A stretch of DNA of 19,018 bases from CALKWS01 sp035302405 (GCA_035302405.1 DATGSR010000048.1:1-19018); one strand, 5' to 3'. Shown: positions 1-8,056, numbered from the stretch's first letter. The notes: generated from the sequence alone by a model not told the origin. Translations and numbers: made by a program.

Positions 1-516
1 CAGTTCCATCTAGTGGGTCTGTCGATCGGCGGATGGAACACCGTCAACCTCGCGCTGCACCATCCGGAGACGGTGGCCTCGATGTCGTTGTTGGATCCCG
101 TGTTCGTGTTCGATGACATGCCATTGGGCACCGTGATCCGCTCGATCCCGGCGTCGCTGCCCTGGCTTCCGAAATCATGGCGAGACAGTTTCAACTCCTA
201 CACCGCCGGAGGCGCACCGGTGGAGGACGAGCCGGTGGCGCAGATGATCGAGGCCGGCATGCAGCACTACACCCTGCGCCTACCCCAGCCCACCCGGATC
301 GAGCCGGAGGGGCTGGGCGCCCTGGACATGCCGGTGATGGCCATCATTGCCGGGGACTCGGTGATGCTCGATGCGACCGCGGCTTACCAGACTGCCGTCG
401 CGGCCCTGCCACAGGGAACCATCCACCTTTACGAGGGTGCCTCGCACGCGGTCAACGGCGAGCAACCCGCGCAGGTAGCCGAAGATATCGAAGCCTTCCT
501 CGCCAACGTGGAGTAG
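1..516 (+). CDS. alpha/beta-hydrolase fold protein, C-terminal part (5' end outside window)
   Basis: The reading frame is open from base 1 and ends at TAG 514-516, leaving 171 visible residues. The first visible residues, HLVGLSIGGW, form a nucleophile elbow (G-x-S-x-G type) with the catalytic Ser at visible residue 8, so about 90-100 N-terminal residues should lie upstream. Further on, a strand MAIIAGDSVMLD supplies a candidate acidic residue, and GASHAVNGEQP near the C-terminus supplies the catalytic His. The order Ser-Asp-His and the closing helix AEDIEAFLANVE fit a soluble esterase, lipase or C-C hydrolase of the general alpha/beta-hydrolase_1 family. Substrate cannot be read from the sequence. 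The gene converges on the Mrp operon, which ends 168 bases downstream. Confidence in the fold is high; the exact function is unknown. Confidence 0.85.
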   Translation, partial: QFHLVGLSIGGWNTVNLALHHPETVASMSLLDPVFVFDDMPLGTVIRSIPASLPWLPKSWRDSFNSYTAGGAPVEDEPVAQMIEAGMQHYTLRLPQPTRIEPEGLGALDMPVMAIIAGDSVMLDATAAYQTAVAALPQGTIHLYEGASHAVNGEQPAQVAEDIEAFLANVE

Positions 517-625
517 TCCCGCCGTGCCGAGCCCGTCCTGGTGGGCCGGCAGCATTGGCTCGAGGCCGGGTCCTATTCCCTGTCGCCCGCGTCCTGTGCC
601 GGGCCCCCGCTCGCCGGGCCGCACC

Positions 626-766
626 GGATCCGAGCCCTCGCTGGGCCGCCCCGGATCCGAGCCCTCGCTGGGCCGCCCCGAATCCTAGCCCTCGTTGGGC
701 CGACCTGCCGGACCCGTGCCGTCGCCGGGCCGCATCTCCGGATCCTGGCCCTCGTCGGGCGGCTCG
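626..766. repeat. 27-bp tandem repeat spanning the 3' end of mnhG
   Basis: Near-identical 27-base units start at 626, 653 and 680 (ggatccgagccctcgctggg... in plus orientation). The third has several changes. A further diverged unit lies at 740-766, with a degraded 33-base stretch between. Read on the minus strand in the mnhG frame, the units encode RPSEGSDPG-like nonapeptides. The mnhG stop codon (685-687) falls inside the third unit, where TCG of the other units has become TAG. No spacer-like unique sequences separate the units, so this is a slippage-type repeat and not a CRISPR array. Confidence 0.8.
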
Positions 767-1086
767 GTGGCGGTGAGTTCGTTGAACGTCACCCGGTTGA
801 TCGGTGAACGAGCCAGGTAGGCCGCCCGGCCGATCGCCGAGGTCGCCACCGCTGAGGTGCTCAGCTGGAAGATCACGATCCCCAGTACCTTGATCCCGCT
901 GGCCAGTCCCGGTTGCAGCGCGAGCGCTCCCACCACGATCAGTCCGATACCCAGCCCCGCCGCCGTCCCGACGGCCGAGACCCGGGTGTACACGTCGGGG
1001 AACCGGAACAACCCCGCGCCCGCGACGGCGAACAGCACCACCCCGGCGAGGATGAACACCTGCCCGACCACGTCCCACACGGTCAT
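685..1086 (-). CDS. mnhG: Mrp-type Na+/H+ antiporter subunit G
   Basis: The product is 133 residues, starting at ATG 1084-1086, which overlaps the mnhF stop as ATGA. Residues 8-90 hold three hydrophobic segments with the family signature GLFRFPDVYTRVSAVGTAAGLG, typical of MnhG/PhaG (MrpG), a small membrane subunit needed for assembly and activity of the multi-subunit Mrp cation/proton antiporter. An upstream in-frame extension (to 1299) is possible but lacks family similarity and would overlap all of mnhF, so I reject it. After the third membrane segment a charged Gly/Pro/Asp/Glu tail of about 30 residues ends abruptly at TAG inside a 27-base tandem repeat. The frame stays open well past this stop, suggesting the tail was shortened by one base change. 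It is the last gene of the operon. Confidence 0.92.
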   Translation of the reverse strand: MTVWDVVGQVFILAGVVLFAVAGAGLFRFPDVYTRVSAVGTAAGLGIGLIVVGALALQPGLASGIKVLGIVIFQLSTSAVATSAIGRAAYLARSPINRVTFNELTATEPPDEGQDPEMRPGDGTGPAGRPNEG

Positions 1087-1340
1087 CGCCTCCCCCTCGT
1101 CAACGCGCGGGCCAAGGAGAGCCCGGAGAGGAACCCCACCAACGTGGCGATCAGCAGCAGGTCGAAGGTGGCAACCGATCCCGAACGCACCCCGACCAGC
1201 GCGATCAGGCCCAGCACCGAGAACGTGAACAGGTCCGCGGCCACAGCACGGTCGGCGTCCGTGGGTCCGATCAGCATCCGCGCCGCCGCGAGGACGCACA
1301 CGCCCACCAGAACCACGATGGCGATGTCGAGAGCGATCAC
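1083..1340 (-). CDS. mnhF: Mrp-type Na+/H+ antiporter subunit F
   Basis: The product is 85 residues from GTG 1338-1340. This start overlaps the mnhE stop as GTGA, matching the ATGA junctions elsewhere in the operon; the next upstream start (1370) would add ten residues inside mnhE and is less likely. Three hydrophobic segments are visible. The MnhF/MrpF hallmark RMLIGPTDADRAVAADL lies between segments 1 and 2, and FDLLLIATLVGFL forms the third. MrpF is a small integral membrane subunit of the Mrp antiporter complex; the GPT-DR segment is its most conserved part. Translation is probably coupled to mnhE upstream and mnhG downstream. Confidence 0.92.
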   Translation of the reverse strand: MIALDIAIVVLVGVCVLAAARMLIGPTDADRAVAADLFTFSVLGLIALVGVRSGSVATFDLLLIATLVGFLSGLSLARALTRGRR

Positions 1341-1696
1341 GTCCTCACCCGCTTTCGGCGGACCGCCCACAGCAACCAGTCCTCCATATGCCGCAGGTCC
1401 GCGCGTAGGTCATCGGCCGAATCGTTGTACATCCCGTGCACGTACAGCACCCGAGTGCCCTCGTCGGTCACCTGCATGCCCATCGTCAACGTGCCGGGGG
1501 TCAAGGTGATGATCGCCCCGAACAAGGTGATCTCCAGATCGGTGGCGCAGCGGGTGGGCAACTCCACGAACCCGGGCGTGGAGTTCTGCCCCGGGGTTAC
1601 CAGGTCCCGCACCACGGTGAGGTTGGAGGTGATGACGGCCCAGGCGAACCAGAACACGAACACCACCAACCGAACCGGCCAGGTCAGCCAACTCAT
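1337..1696 (-). CDS. mnhE: Mrp-type Na+/H+ antiporter subunit E
   Basis: The product is 119 residues from ATG 1694-1696, overlapping the mnhD stop as ATGA. The N-terminus WLTWPVRLVVFVFWFAWAVITSN is a membrane segment. It is followed by a cytoplasmic part with FVELPTRCATDLEITLFGAIITLTPGTLTMGMQ and VLYVHGMYNDSADDLRADLRHMEDWLLWAVR, the typical C-terminal half of MnhE/PhaE (MrpE). Many MrpE proteins are about 160 residues with two N-terminal membrane helices, so this form is shorter at the N-terminus, as is common in actinobacteria. MrpE is a structural subunit of the antiporter. Confidence in the family call is high. Confidence 0.92.
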   Translation of the reverse strand: MSWLTWPVRLVVFVFWFAWAVITSNLTVVRDLVTPGQNSTPGFVELPTRCATDLEITLFGAIITLTPGTLTMGMQVTDEGTRVLYVHGMYNDSADDLRADLRHMEDWLLWAVRRKRVRT

Positions 1697-3390
1697 CCTT
1701 GCCTCACCGCCTCGATGTACGCGCTGGTGTCGATCAGGTTGCCGGCGGCGACCTCGGCCAGCGACAGCAACACCTCACCGCCCAGGCCCAACGTGGTGGT
1801 GATCGCCGCCAGCGCCAGCGCGGGCATCGTCAACCGCAGCCCCACCCGGCGGCCGACGACGGCGCCAGCGTCCGGACCGGTGTCCGCACCCGCCGCTGCG
1901 GTACTCGGGCCGCCTGCCGGTGCGGGTGCTTGCCGATCGGAGGTCTCATCCTGCCCGGCGGGGTCGGCCGCTGCGGCACCATGGGCACCGGCGGTGCCGC
2001 CGGCGTCGGCAGTGGCGCCCACGCCCGCCGGCACCGGCTGCACTCGTGCCGCTGCGCCGTCCGGCGCCGGTTCGCCGTCGGGCGCGGGTTCGGGCCGGCC
2101 CCAGAACATGCCGGACCAGATCTTCAGCATGGATAACAACGTGATGAGGCTGACCACCACCATCGCTACCGCGGCGGCGATCTGACGGGTGTCGATGGAC
2201 GCCAGGATCAGGCTGTACTTGGCCACGAACCCGGAGAACGGCGGCAGGCCGGCCAGCGACAGTGCGGCGATGAAGAAGGCCACCGCCAGCACCGGGTCGC
2301 GGCGAGCAACACCGGTGACCTTCCCCAGGCGGTCGGTGCCGTGAGTGACCTCCACCGCGCCCACTGACAGGAATAGGGAGGCTTTGACGATCATGTGGTG
2401 CAGCAGATAGAAGATGCCCGCGGTCAGGCCCAGCGGCCCGAACAGCGCGACGCCCATGAGGATGTACCCGATCTGGCTGACCATGTGGAAGGCCAGTACG
2501 GTGCGGCCCCGGCTCTCCCCCACCGCCCCGAGCACGCCGATGATCATGGTGAGGGTGAAGGCGACCACCCCCACCCACAGGTACCGCTCGTCGCCGTCGA
2601 ACATCACCGCATAGATACGGTAGATCGCGTAGATGGCCACCTTGGTGTGCAACCCCGAAAACAAGGCGTTGATCGCCGGGGACGTGGAGGGATAGGCCCG
2701 CGCGAGCCACCCGTGTACCGGCACCACCGCGGCCTTGATCGACAGCGCGAACAGGGACACTGTCGCGGCGATCGCGACCGTGGGATCGGCGGCCGCGAGG
2801 CCGGCGAGTTCGGCCAGCACCACCGTGCCGGTGACGCCGTATACCAGCCCCACCCCCGCCAGGAACAGGGTTGAGGTGAGCAGGTTCACCGTGATGTACA
2901 GCCGCGCCCCGGCCACTTGGCGCAGACCGCCGCGCCGCGGGGCGGCCAGCACGAACAGCGCGTAGGAGGGCAGCAGCATGACCTCGATGAATACGAACAG
3001 GTTGAAGATGTCCCCGGTCAGCAACGCGCCGTTGACCCCGGCCACCAGGATCAGCACTGCCGGCGCCAGGTAGCGGGTGCGGCCCACCGGGGTGAGCGTG
3101 GCGAACCAGGCGCACACCAGCGACAGCAGACCGGTCACGGTGAGCATGAGCGCGGAGAACAGGTCGGCCACGAACGGGATCGCGATCCCGAACGTCCATG
3201 CGCCGATGCCGTGGGCCAGCACGGTCCCGTCCCGGGTGGCCAACACCAGCGCGACGGCACCCACGGTGTGCAACGCCAAAAGCGTCAGCAGCGCCACCTG
3301 ATGCAGCCGGGCGCGATGCGGGATCGCGATGAGCGCCCCGCCGCTTAGTAACGGGACGGCCACGAAAAGGGCCAGTACGACGCCGGTCAT
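1693..3390 (-). CDS. mnhD: Mrp-type Na+/H+ antiporter subunit D, with a low-complexity insertion
   Basis: The product is 565 residues from ATG 3388-3390, overlapping the mnhC stop as ATGA. It belongs to the proton-translocating family shared with Complex I NuoL/M/N. Expected ion-path residues are visible: Glu136 in FVFIEVMLLPSYAL, Lys219 in ALSIKAAVVPVHGWLARAYP, Lys250, His331/His332 with Lys336 in LLHHMIVKASLF, and Lys391 in GFVAKYSLI. After the last core helix (about residue 430) comes an Ala/Pro/Gly/Asp-rich stretch of roughly 80 residues (about 432-515). A final membrane segment (about 518-545) and a short tail follow. Homologues I know go almost directly from the core to the last helix, so this loop is an addition, probably cytosolic and disordered. 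MrpD is thought to be one of the two ion-translocating subunits. Confidence 0.94.
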   Translation of the reverse strand: MTGVVLALFVAVPLLSGGALIAIPHRARLHQVALLTLLALHTVGAVALVLATRDGTVLAHGIGAWTFGIAIPFVADLFSALMLTVTGLLSLVCAWFATLTPVGRTRYLAPAVLILVAGVNGALLTGDIFNLFVFIEVMLLPSYALFVLAAPRRGGLRQVAGARLYITVNLLTSTLFLAGVGLVYGVTGTVVLAELAGLAAADPTVAIAATVSLFALSIKAAVVPVHGWLARAYPSTSPAINALFSGLHTKVAIYAIYRIYAVMFDGDERYLWVGVVAFTLTMIIGVLGAVGESRGRTVLAFHMVSQIGYILMGVALFGPLGLTAGIFYLLHHMIVKASLFLSVGAVEVTHGTDRLGKVTGVARRDPVLAVAFFIAALSLAGLPPFSGFVAKYSLILASIDTRQIAAAVAMVVVSLITLLSMLKIWSGMFWGRPEPAPDGEPAPDGAAARVQPVPAGVGATADAGGTAGAHGAAAADPAGQDETSDRQAPAPAGGPSTAAAGADTGPDAGAVVGRRVGLRLTMPALALAAITTTLGLGGEVLLSLAEVAAGNLIDTSAYIEAVRQG

Positions 3391-3962
3391 TGCCGTGCTC
3401 CTCGGGTGATCGTCGCGGCGACGTCCCCGGCGTCCGCAGCGTTCCCAGCGTTCGCGGAGTTTCCAAGCCTGGAGTTCCCAGCGTCCGCGGAGTCTCCAAC
3501 CGTGGAGTGCCCAGCGTCCGCGGAGTCTCCAACCGTGGAGTGCCCAGCGTCCGCGGCGAGCCCGGCATCCCCAGCATCCGCGACGAGCCCGGCGTCGTCG
3601 CGGCCGGCCGCGGGGCCGACGTCGGGGTCGGGGTAGTCATCGAGATGGTCGGGAACGTTGTCGTGCGTGTCATCCCCGCGGCGTCCGGCCACGGCCAGCA
3701 CCAGCATGACCACCGTGATGGAAAAGGCGATCACGATCGCGGTAAGGACGAAAGCCTGCGGCAACGGGTCGGCCACCACGTCCGGGTCCAGATCGCCGCC
3801 GAGAGGTTCGGTGCGCCGGCTGGCACCGCCGGCTGCGAACAGAATGAGGTTCACCCCGTGGGAAAGCAAGATGAACCCGAGGATCACCCGGAACATCTCC
3901 CGTTGCAGGAACAGGTAGACCGCCCCGCCGATCAACAGGCCCGCCGTCAGCGCCAGCGTCAT
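3387..3962 (-). CDS. mnhC: Mrp-type Na+/H+ antiporter subunit C, with a repetitive acidic tail
   Basis: The product is 191 residues from ATG 3960-3962, overlapping the mnhA stop as ATGA. Residues 1-95 contain the three membrane segments of MnhC/MrpC (NuoK-like), including RVILGFILLSHGVNLILF and DPLPQAFVLTAIVIAFSITVVMLVL. The family normally ends at about 110-125 residues. Here about 90 more residues follow, rich in Asp, Ala, Gly, Ser and Asn, with the 11-residue motif ADAGHSTVGDS repeated. The tail is encoded by 33-base tandem repeats at 3448-3546. It is probably cytosolic, acidic and disordered. A longer N-terminal reading (to 4145) overlaps mnhA and lacks family similarity. Confidence 0.92.
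   Translation of the reverse strand: MTLALTAGLLIGGAVYLFLQREMFRVILGFILLSHGVNLILFAAGGASRRTEPLGGDLDPDVVADPLPQAFVLTAIVIAFSITVVMLVLAVAGRRGDDTHDNVPDHLDDYPDPDVGPAAGRDDAGLVADAGDAGLAADAGHSTVGDSADAGHSTVGDSADAGNSRLGNSANAGNAADAGDVAATITRGARQ
3448..3546. repeat. 33-bp tandem repeat within the mnhC tail
   Basis: Three units of exactly 33 bases lie head to tail at 3448-3480, 3481-3513 and 3514-3546. The second and third are identical, and the first differs by a few bases. Partial, more diverged units flank the array on both sides (3430-3447 and from 3547). Because 33 is a multiple of three, gain or loss of units keeps the mnhC frame and changes only tail length (11 residues per unit, ADAGHSTVGDS type). Confidence 0.85.
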
Positions 3963-6925
3963 CGCCGCCTCACCTCCGTGGCGTCGTCGGAATCGGTTCG
4001 TCCACCGGACGCGGCCCGCCCCGGCCCCGCAACCCGCCCCGTACCGAAGTCTGGCGGTCCCGGGTGGATGTGGGCGTCGGCCCGCTCGCGGCTGGAGGCC
4101 GGCCCTGCCAGCGGACGGCCTGGCGCGGGTGCTGAATCGCCCCACCGGGCCGCCGGCACGGCGTCCGCACGCTCAGAGCCCAGCAGGTTGATCGCGGCCA
4201 GCACGATGCCCAACACCGCCAGGTACACCCCGGCGTCGAAAGCCAGCGCAGTGGTCAGGTCGATACCGAGCAGCGAGCCGTGCAGCGGGCGTAGGAAGGA
4301 CCCCTCGGCCAGGCCCACCAGGCCGATGCCCGCACCGACAATGACTCCCGACCCGATCAGCGCCATAAAGGACATCCGAATCGTTCTGTCCCGCGGGGCG
4401 GAAAGGTAGGTCAGCGCCAGGCCGGCGCCGCCGATGAGCGCCGCGATGAACCCGCCGCCGGGCAGTTGGTGGCCCCGGAACAGGAACAACACCGAGAGCA
4501 CCAGCACGGCCGGGCCGACGCCTCGCTGCAGGGTGCGCAGGAAGACGGTGTTGTGCACGGCGTCGGTCAGCCCCCCGCCGTGGCGAAGAGGTGGTTCGGG
4601 CCGCTGCACCGGCCTCGGGCGCCGCACCGAAAGGATGGCAGCCACGGCGACCCCTGCCACGCCCAACACCGTCAACTCCCCCAGGGTGTCCAGCGCCCGG
4701 AAGTCAACCAGGATGGTGTTCACCACGTTCTGGCCGCCGGTGAGGTTCTCACCTTCGGTGACGTAGTACTGGCCGGCCGGGGACATCGGACGACGGCCGG
4801 TCAGTATCAGCACCCCGGCGGTCGTCGCCAGCCCCGCCGCGAGCGCCAACCCGCCGGCTCCGAGCCGGCGGCGGGTGGATGCCGGACGGAACCGGGCGGG
4901 CAACCGGCGCAGTACCAGCACCATCACCACCACGGTGAGGATCTCGACCAGCAGTTGGGTCAGGGCCACGTCGGCGGCACCGAGCACGTAGTACCACAAC
5001 GTGGTGGCGAACCCCACCACCCCGGTCACCACGATCGCCGCCACCCGGGTGGGCGCGATCATCGCTCCGGCCACGCCCGCGGCGATGAGCACCACGAGCA
5101 GCCAGTCGAGCGGTTGGCTACGGGTGCCGACCACCTGCGGCAACGGCACCAACCGGGACAGGCCCACGACCGCGATGAGCACCACCATCACCATCGGTAT
5201 CGCCAGGTGCCGCGCCGGGGCGTGGGAGGCGGTCGGGGCGGCGACCTTCGCGCCGAAGTCGATCACCCCGCGGCGCGCGGCGTCGACCACCGCCAGCGCG
5301 GAGATCGGGAAGGACCGATGCGCGAGGAGTTTCTCGATGCGCTCCCGGGCGCCGATCGCCACGGCGCCCAGTCCGAGCGCGATCGCGGACAGCACCAGGG
5401 CTACGTTCAGCCCGTGCCACAGCGCCAGGTGTGCTTGCACGGCGGTGCCCGCTGCCGCCCCGGCCGCCGCCCCGATCAACCCGTTGAGGAGGAAGGGAGC
5501 GAGCCCGAGCACAAGCCCGACGGCGCCGGGCAGGGCGGCCGGTAACCAGAACCGGATCCGCGCCTCTCGCGCCTGCGGCAGTTCCGGTTGGCCAGCCTGC
5601 GCCGGTTGCACCGGTCGTGCAGACCGTGCCGGTTGCCTTCCGCGGCTCAGCAGTCCCCACACGATTCGTCCGGAATAGGCGACGGTGAGCACTGAGGCAG
5701 CCGCGGCAGCGCCGGCGACGACGACTGCCTGCAGTCCGCCGATGCTCAGGTACCCCTCGTACAGGCCTTCCTTGGAGATGAACCCCAGCAACGGCGGTAC
5801 ACCGGCCATGGAGGCGACCGTGATCACCATCGCCGTCGATGTCAGCGGCATCGAGCGCCCGACGCCGCGGATCTGGCGCAGGTCACGGCTACCGGCCTGG
5901 TGGTCGACCACACCGATCAGCATGAACAGGGATCCCTTGAACAGTGCGTGGGCCACCGTATGCAACACCCCGGCCAGGATCGCGCCGGGCGTGCCCACTC
6001 CGATCACCGCCACCAGCAGGCCCAACTGACTCACCGTGGAGTAGGCGGCTAGTTCCTTCAGATCGTGCTGGCGCAGGGCCGTGAGCGCCCCCAACAATGC
6101 GGTGAGCAAACCGGCCGCGATGAGCAGCACCGACCAGGTGGGCACCTGGGCGAAGGCGGCGGAGAACCGCAGCAGCAGGTAGATACCGGCCTTGACCATG
6201 GCGGCGGCGTGCAAATAGGCGCTGACCGGTGTGATGGCCACCATCGCATCGGGCAGCCACGCCTGGAAGGGGAACTGGGCCGACTTGGTAAACGCGGCCA
6301 GCGCGATGAGTACCACCACCGCCGTCGTTACCGGCGTTTGTTGGCTCCAGATCTCATCGGCAAGGATCGCGCTGAGGCGGGAGGTGCCGGTTGCCACCAC
6401 CATCACCACCACCGCGGCGAGCAGGCACAGCCCGCCACCCACGGTGACCAACAGGGTGCGGATCGCCGGTTCACGCGCGTGCGGGCCGGATCGAGCGATG
6501 AGGAAGAAGGAACACAGCGTGGTGATCTCCCAAGTGACGAACAGCACCACCACGTCGTCGGCCAACACCAACCCGAGCATCGCCGCGGCGAACACCGTCA
6601 TCCAGCCGTAGAACCCGCCCTGGGGCCCCTTCCCCAGGTAGCCGGCGCTATAGACCAGGACCACCGCGCCGACGCCCAGCACCAACAGCGCGAACACCAG
6701 CGACAGCCCATCGAGGCGCCACGCCAGGTGAACATCGAGGGTGGGCATCCACGTCACCACCTGCGTGAGGGGCTCCCCGCGGAGCACCTGTGCGCCCATC
6801 ACCGCGATGCCGGCGCACATGCCTGCCAACCCGGCGCCCAGCACCCAGCCGGCGCGGGCGCCGAGCAACTGGCCGGCGAAGGGCGCGAGCAGCGCGAGTA
6901 GGGCGGCGATGCCCAGGATCGTCAC
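3959..6925 (-). CDS. mnhA: Mrp-type Na+/H+ antiporter fused subunit A-B
   Basis: The product is about 988 residues. The first three quarters are MnhA/MrpA (NuoL-like): Glu in LFVTWEITTLCSFFL, Lys in AAFTKSAQFPFQAWLPDAM, HAAAMVKAGIYLLLRF, AHALFKGSLFM and GFISKEGLYEG are the expected ion-path signatures. About residues 605-690 match the DUF4040/MbhD-like part (WYYVLGAADVALTQLLVEILTVVVMV) and the segment containing NTILVDFRALDTLGE follows. About 790-915 are MnhB-like (NTVFLRTLQRGVGPAVLVLSVLFLFRGHQLPGGGFIAAL). A tail of about 60 residues, rich in Pro, Gly, Ala and Arg, ends the protein. The start is uncertain: GTG 6925, TTG 6928 and TTG 6961 are all in frame, with GAGG 11 or 8 bases before the first two; the next in-frame stop upstream is at 6980. 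First gene of the operon. Confidence 0.93.
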   Translation of the reverse strand: MTILGIAALLALLAPFAGQLLGARAGWVLGAGLAGMCAGIAVMGAQVLRGEPLTQVVTWMPTLDVHLAWRLDGLSLVFALLVLGVGAVVLVYSAGYLGKGPQGGFYGWMTVFAAAMLGLVLADDVVVLFVTWEITTLCSFFLIARSGPHAREPAIRTLLVTVGGGLCLLAAVVVMVVATGTSRLSAILADEIWSQQTPVTTAVVVLIALAAFTKSAQFPFQAWLPDAMVAITPVSAYLHAAAMVKAGIYLLLRFSAAFAQVPTWSVLLIAAGLLTALLGALTALRQHDLKELAAYSTVSQLGLLVAVIGVGTPGAILAGVLHTVAHALFKGSLFMLIGVVDHQAGSRDLRQIRGVGRSMPLTSTAMVITVASMAGVPPLLGFISKEGLYEGYLSIGGLQAVVVAGAAAAASVLTVAYSGRIVWGLLSRGRQPARSARPVQPAQAGQPELPQAREARIRFWLPAALPGAVGLVLGLAPFLLNGLIGAAAGAAAGTAVQAHLALWHGLNVALVLSAIALGLGAVAIGARERIEKLLAHRSFPISALAVVDAARRGVIDFGAKVAAPTASHAPARHLAIPMVMVVLIAVVGLSRLVPLPQVVGTRSQPLDWLLVVLIAAGVAGAMIAPTRVAAIVVTGVVGFATTLWYYVLGAADVALTQLLVEILTVVVMVLVLRRLPARFRPASTRRRLGAGGLALAAGLATTAGVLILTGRRPMSPAGQYYVTEGENLTGGQNVVNTILVDFRALDTLGELTVLGVAGVAVAAILSVRRPRPVQRPEPPLRHGGGLTDAVHNTVFLRTLQRGVGPAVLVLSVLFLFRGHQLPGGGFIAALIGGAGLALTYLSAPRDRTIRMSFMALIGSGVIVGAGIGLVGLAEGSFLRPLHGSLLGIDLTTALAFDAGVYLAVLGIVLAAINLLGSERADAVPAARWGDSAPAPGRPLAGPASSRERADAHIHPGPPDFGTGRVAGPGRAASGGRTDSDDATEVRRR

Positions 6926-7302
6926 CAAGACTAAGACCTCACTCGTTTCGCTCGACGACAAGTCGGGTAGGCCAGGCGCCTACCGGCGGTCAGTGCGTCA
7001 GGAGCGGCGGGGCGGCGCCGGCCTGCTGGTCGCCCCAGGAGGAGATCTGACCGTTGGTGCCCGCCCCGGGCGGCAACGGCCGACAAACCGGTCGGAAACC
7101 GGATCCGCGAGGAGTGGCTACACAACGCATCGCTCGATGATAGCCCGCAACCGGGTATGGGTAGCCCGGCAGGGGATCGGGGCCCCGCCGACCGGTCACC
7201 GGTCCGGCCGGCATGAGAGTGTGGTCGTTCCGGGCGGCAGTCGCTGTCAGGCCTTGCCCGGTGCCGGCTCGGCCCGGCGGCCCGGCCGATAGGGTGGCCG
7301 GC
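6926..7302. other. intergenic region between divergent mnhA and orn
   Basis: This 377-base gap separates the divergent mnh operon and orn and must hold both promoters. I see no convincing gene in it. On the minus strand TATCAT (7142 down to 7137) is a good -10 hexamer for the mnh operon, but no clear TTGACA-like -35 lies 16-18 bases before it, so this is only a candidate; it would give a leader of about 200 bases. The orn promoter candidate is listed separately. A short direct repeat (accggtcggaaaccgg area, 7087-7103) is also present, of unknown meaning. Confidence 0.45.
7290..7295 (+). promoter_or_regulatory. candidate -10 element for a leaderless orn transcript
   Basis: TAGGGT fits the actinobacterial -10 pattern TAnnnT and ends seven bases before GTG 7303, the spacing expected if transcription starts at the first base of the start codon. 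No clear -35 is seen. The same bases contain AGGG, which could act as a weak ribosome binding site if the transcript begins further upstream. Confidence 0.4.
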
Positions 7303-8022
7303 GTGAATGCTAAGAACAACGCCCGGGTCAAAGAACCGATCGTCTGGATCGACTGTGAGATGACCGGTCTGGACACGGTCAATGACGCGTTGGTGGAGAT
7401 CGCGGTGATCGTCACCGATTCCGACCTCAACGCCCTGGACCCGGGAATTGAGGTGGTCATCAAACCTCCCCAGCAGGCGTTGACGAACATGCCCGAGGTG
7501 GTGGTGCAGATGCACACCGAGTCCGGGTTGTTGGACATGCTCGACGACGGCGTGAGCGTGGCCCAGGCGGAGGCCCAGGTCCTGCAGTACATCCGCAAAT
7601 TCGTGCCGGAAGCGGGGAAGGCGCCGCTGGCGGGCAACTCGGTGGGAACCGACCGGATGTTCCTGGAACGGGACATGCCGGATCTGACCGCCCACCTGCA
7701 CTACCGCATCATCGACGTCTCCTCGATCAAGGAACTCGCCCGGCGTTGGTACCCCCGGGCGTACTACAACGCTCCCGCCAAGGACGGCGGCCATCGCGCA
7801 CTGGCGGATATCGCCGAGAGCATCGACGAGTTGCGTTATTACCGCGCCGTGCTGTTCCCCGAGCAGCCTGGGCCGGACTCTGCCAGCGCCAAGGCCGCCG
7901 CCGAGGCCATCACGAAGGACCCGACTTTGCCCGAAGCGGACACCCCACCCGTCGTCACGGCCGAGAACGTGGAGCGCCGCGACGATGCTCCCGGCCCCGA
8001 AGGCCCTTCCCCTGCCGGGTGA
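7303..8022 (+). CDS. orn: oligoribonuclease (3'-5' exoribonuclease, DEDDh family)
   Basis: The product is 239 residues from GTG 7303. It degrades short RNA oligonucleotides (and, in actinobacteria, pGpG-type dinucleotides) to mononucleotides in the cytosol. The DEDDh residues are visible: Asp17 and Glu19 in WIDCEMTGLD, Asp117 in GNSVGTDRMFL, and His164 with Asp169 in DGGHRALADIAESIDELRYYR. VDVSS-type and YNAPAKDGGHRA segments are typical of Orn. E. coli Orn is 181 residues; here a low-complexity tail of about 50 residues (Ala, Pro, Glu, Asp) follows, a common feature in actinobacteria. An upstream GTG at 7294 and a far upstream start (7213) are possible but add no family similarity. tRNA-His follows on the same strand after 173 bases. 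Confidence 0.95.
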   Translation: MNAKNNARVKEPIVWIDCEMTGLDTVNDALVEIAVIVTDSDLNALDPGIEVVIKPPQQALTNMPEVVVQMHTESGLLDMLDDGVSVAQAEAQVLQYIRKFVPEAGKAPLAGNSVGTDRMFLERDMPDLTAHLHYRIIDVSSIKELARRWYPRAYYNAPAKDGGHRALADIAESIDELRYYRAVLFPEQPGPDSASAKAAAEAITKDPTLPEADTPPVVTAENVERRDDAPGPEGPSPAG

Positions 8023-8056
8023 GGGGGCCGGAGGCAGAGCGGCCGCGAGGGTTGAC

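Noticed and set aside
280..624. Minus-strand open frame downstream of mnhG, in the same frame
   Set aside because: It lies mostly antisense to the hydrolase and has no family signature; it is treated as a chance continuation of the mnhG frame through the repeats.
3448..3546. Possible CRISPR-like array (also considered at 626-766 and 16866-16967)
   Set aside because: Units abut directly with no unique spacers, and two of the three arrays lie in or at coding ends; they are simple tandem repeats.
1946..3673. Second long minus-strand frame over mnhD and mnhC
   Set aside because: Arg/Pro/Gly-rich out-of-frame shadow of mnhD; the true frame has helices and ion-path residues.
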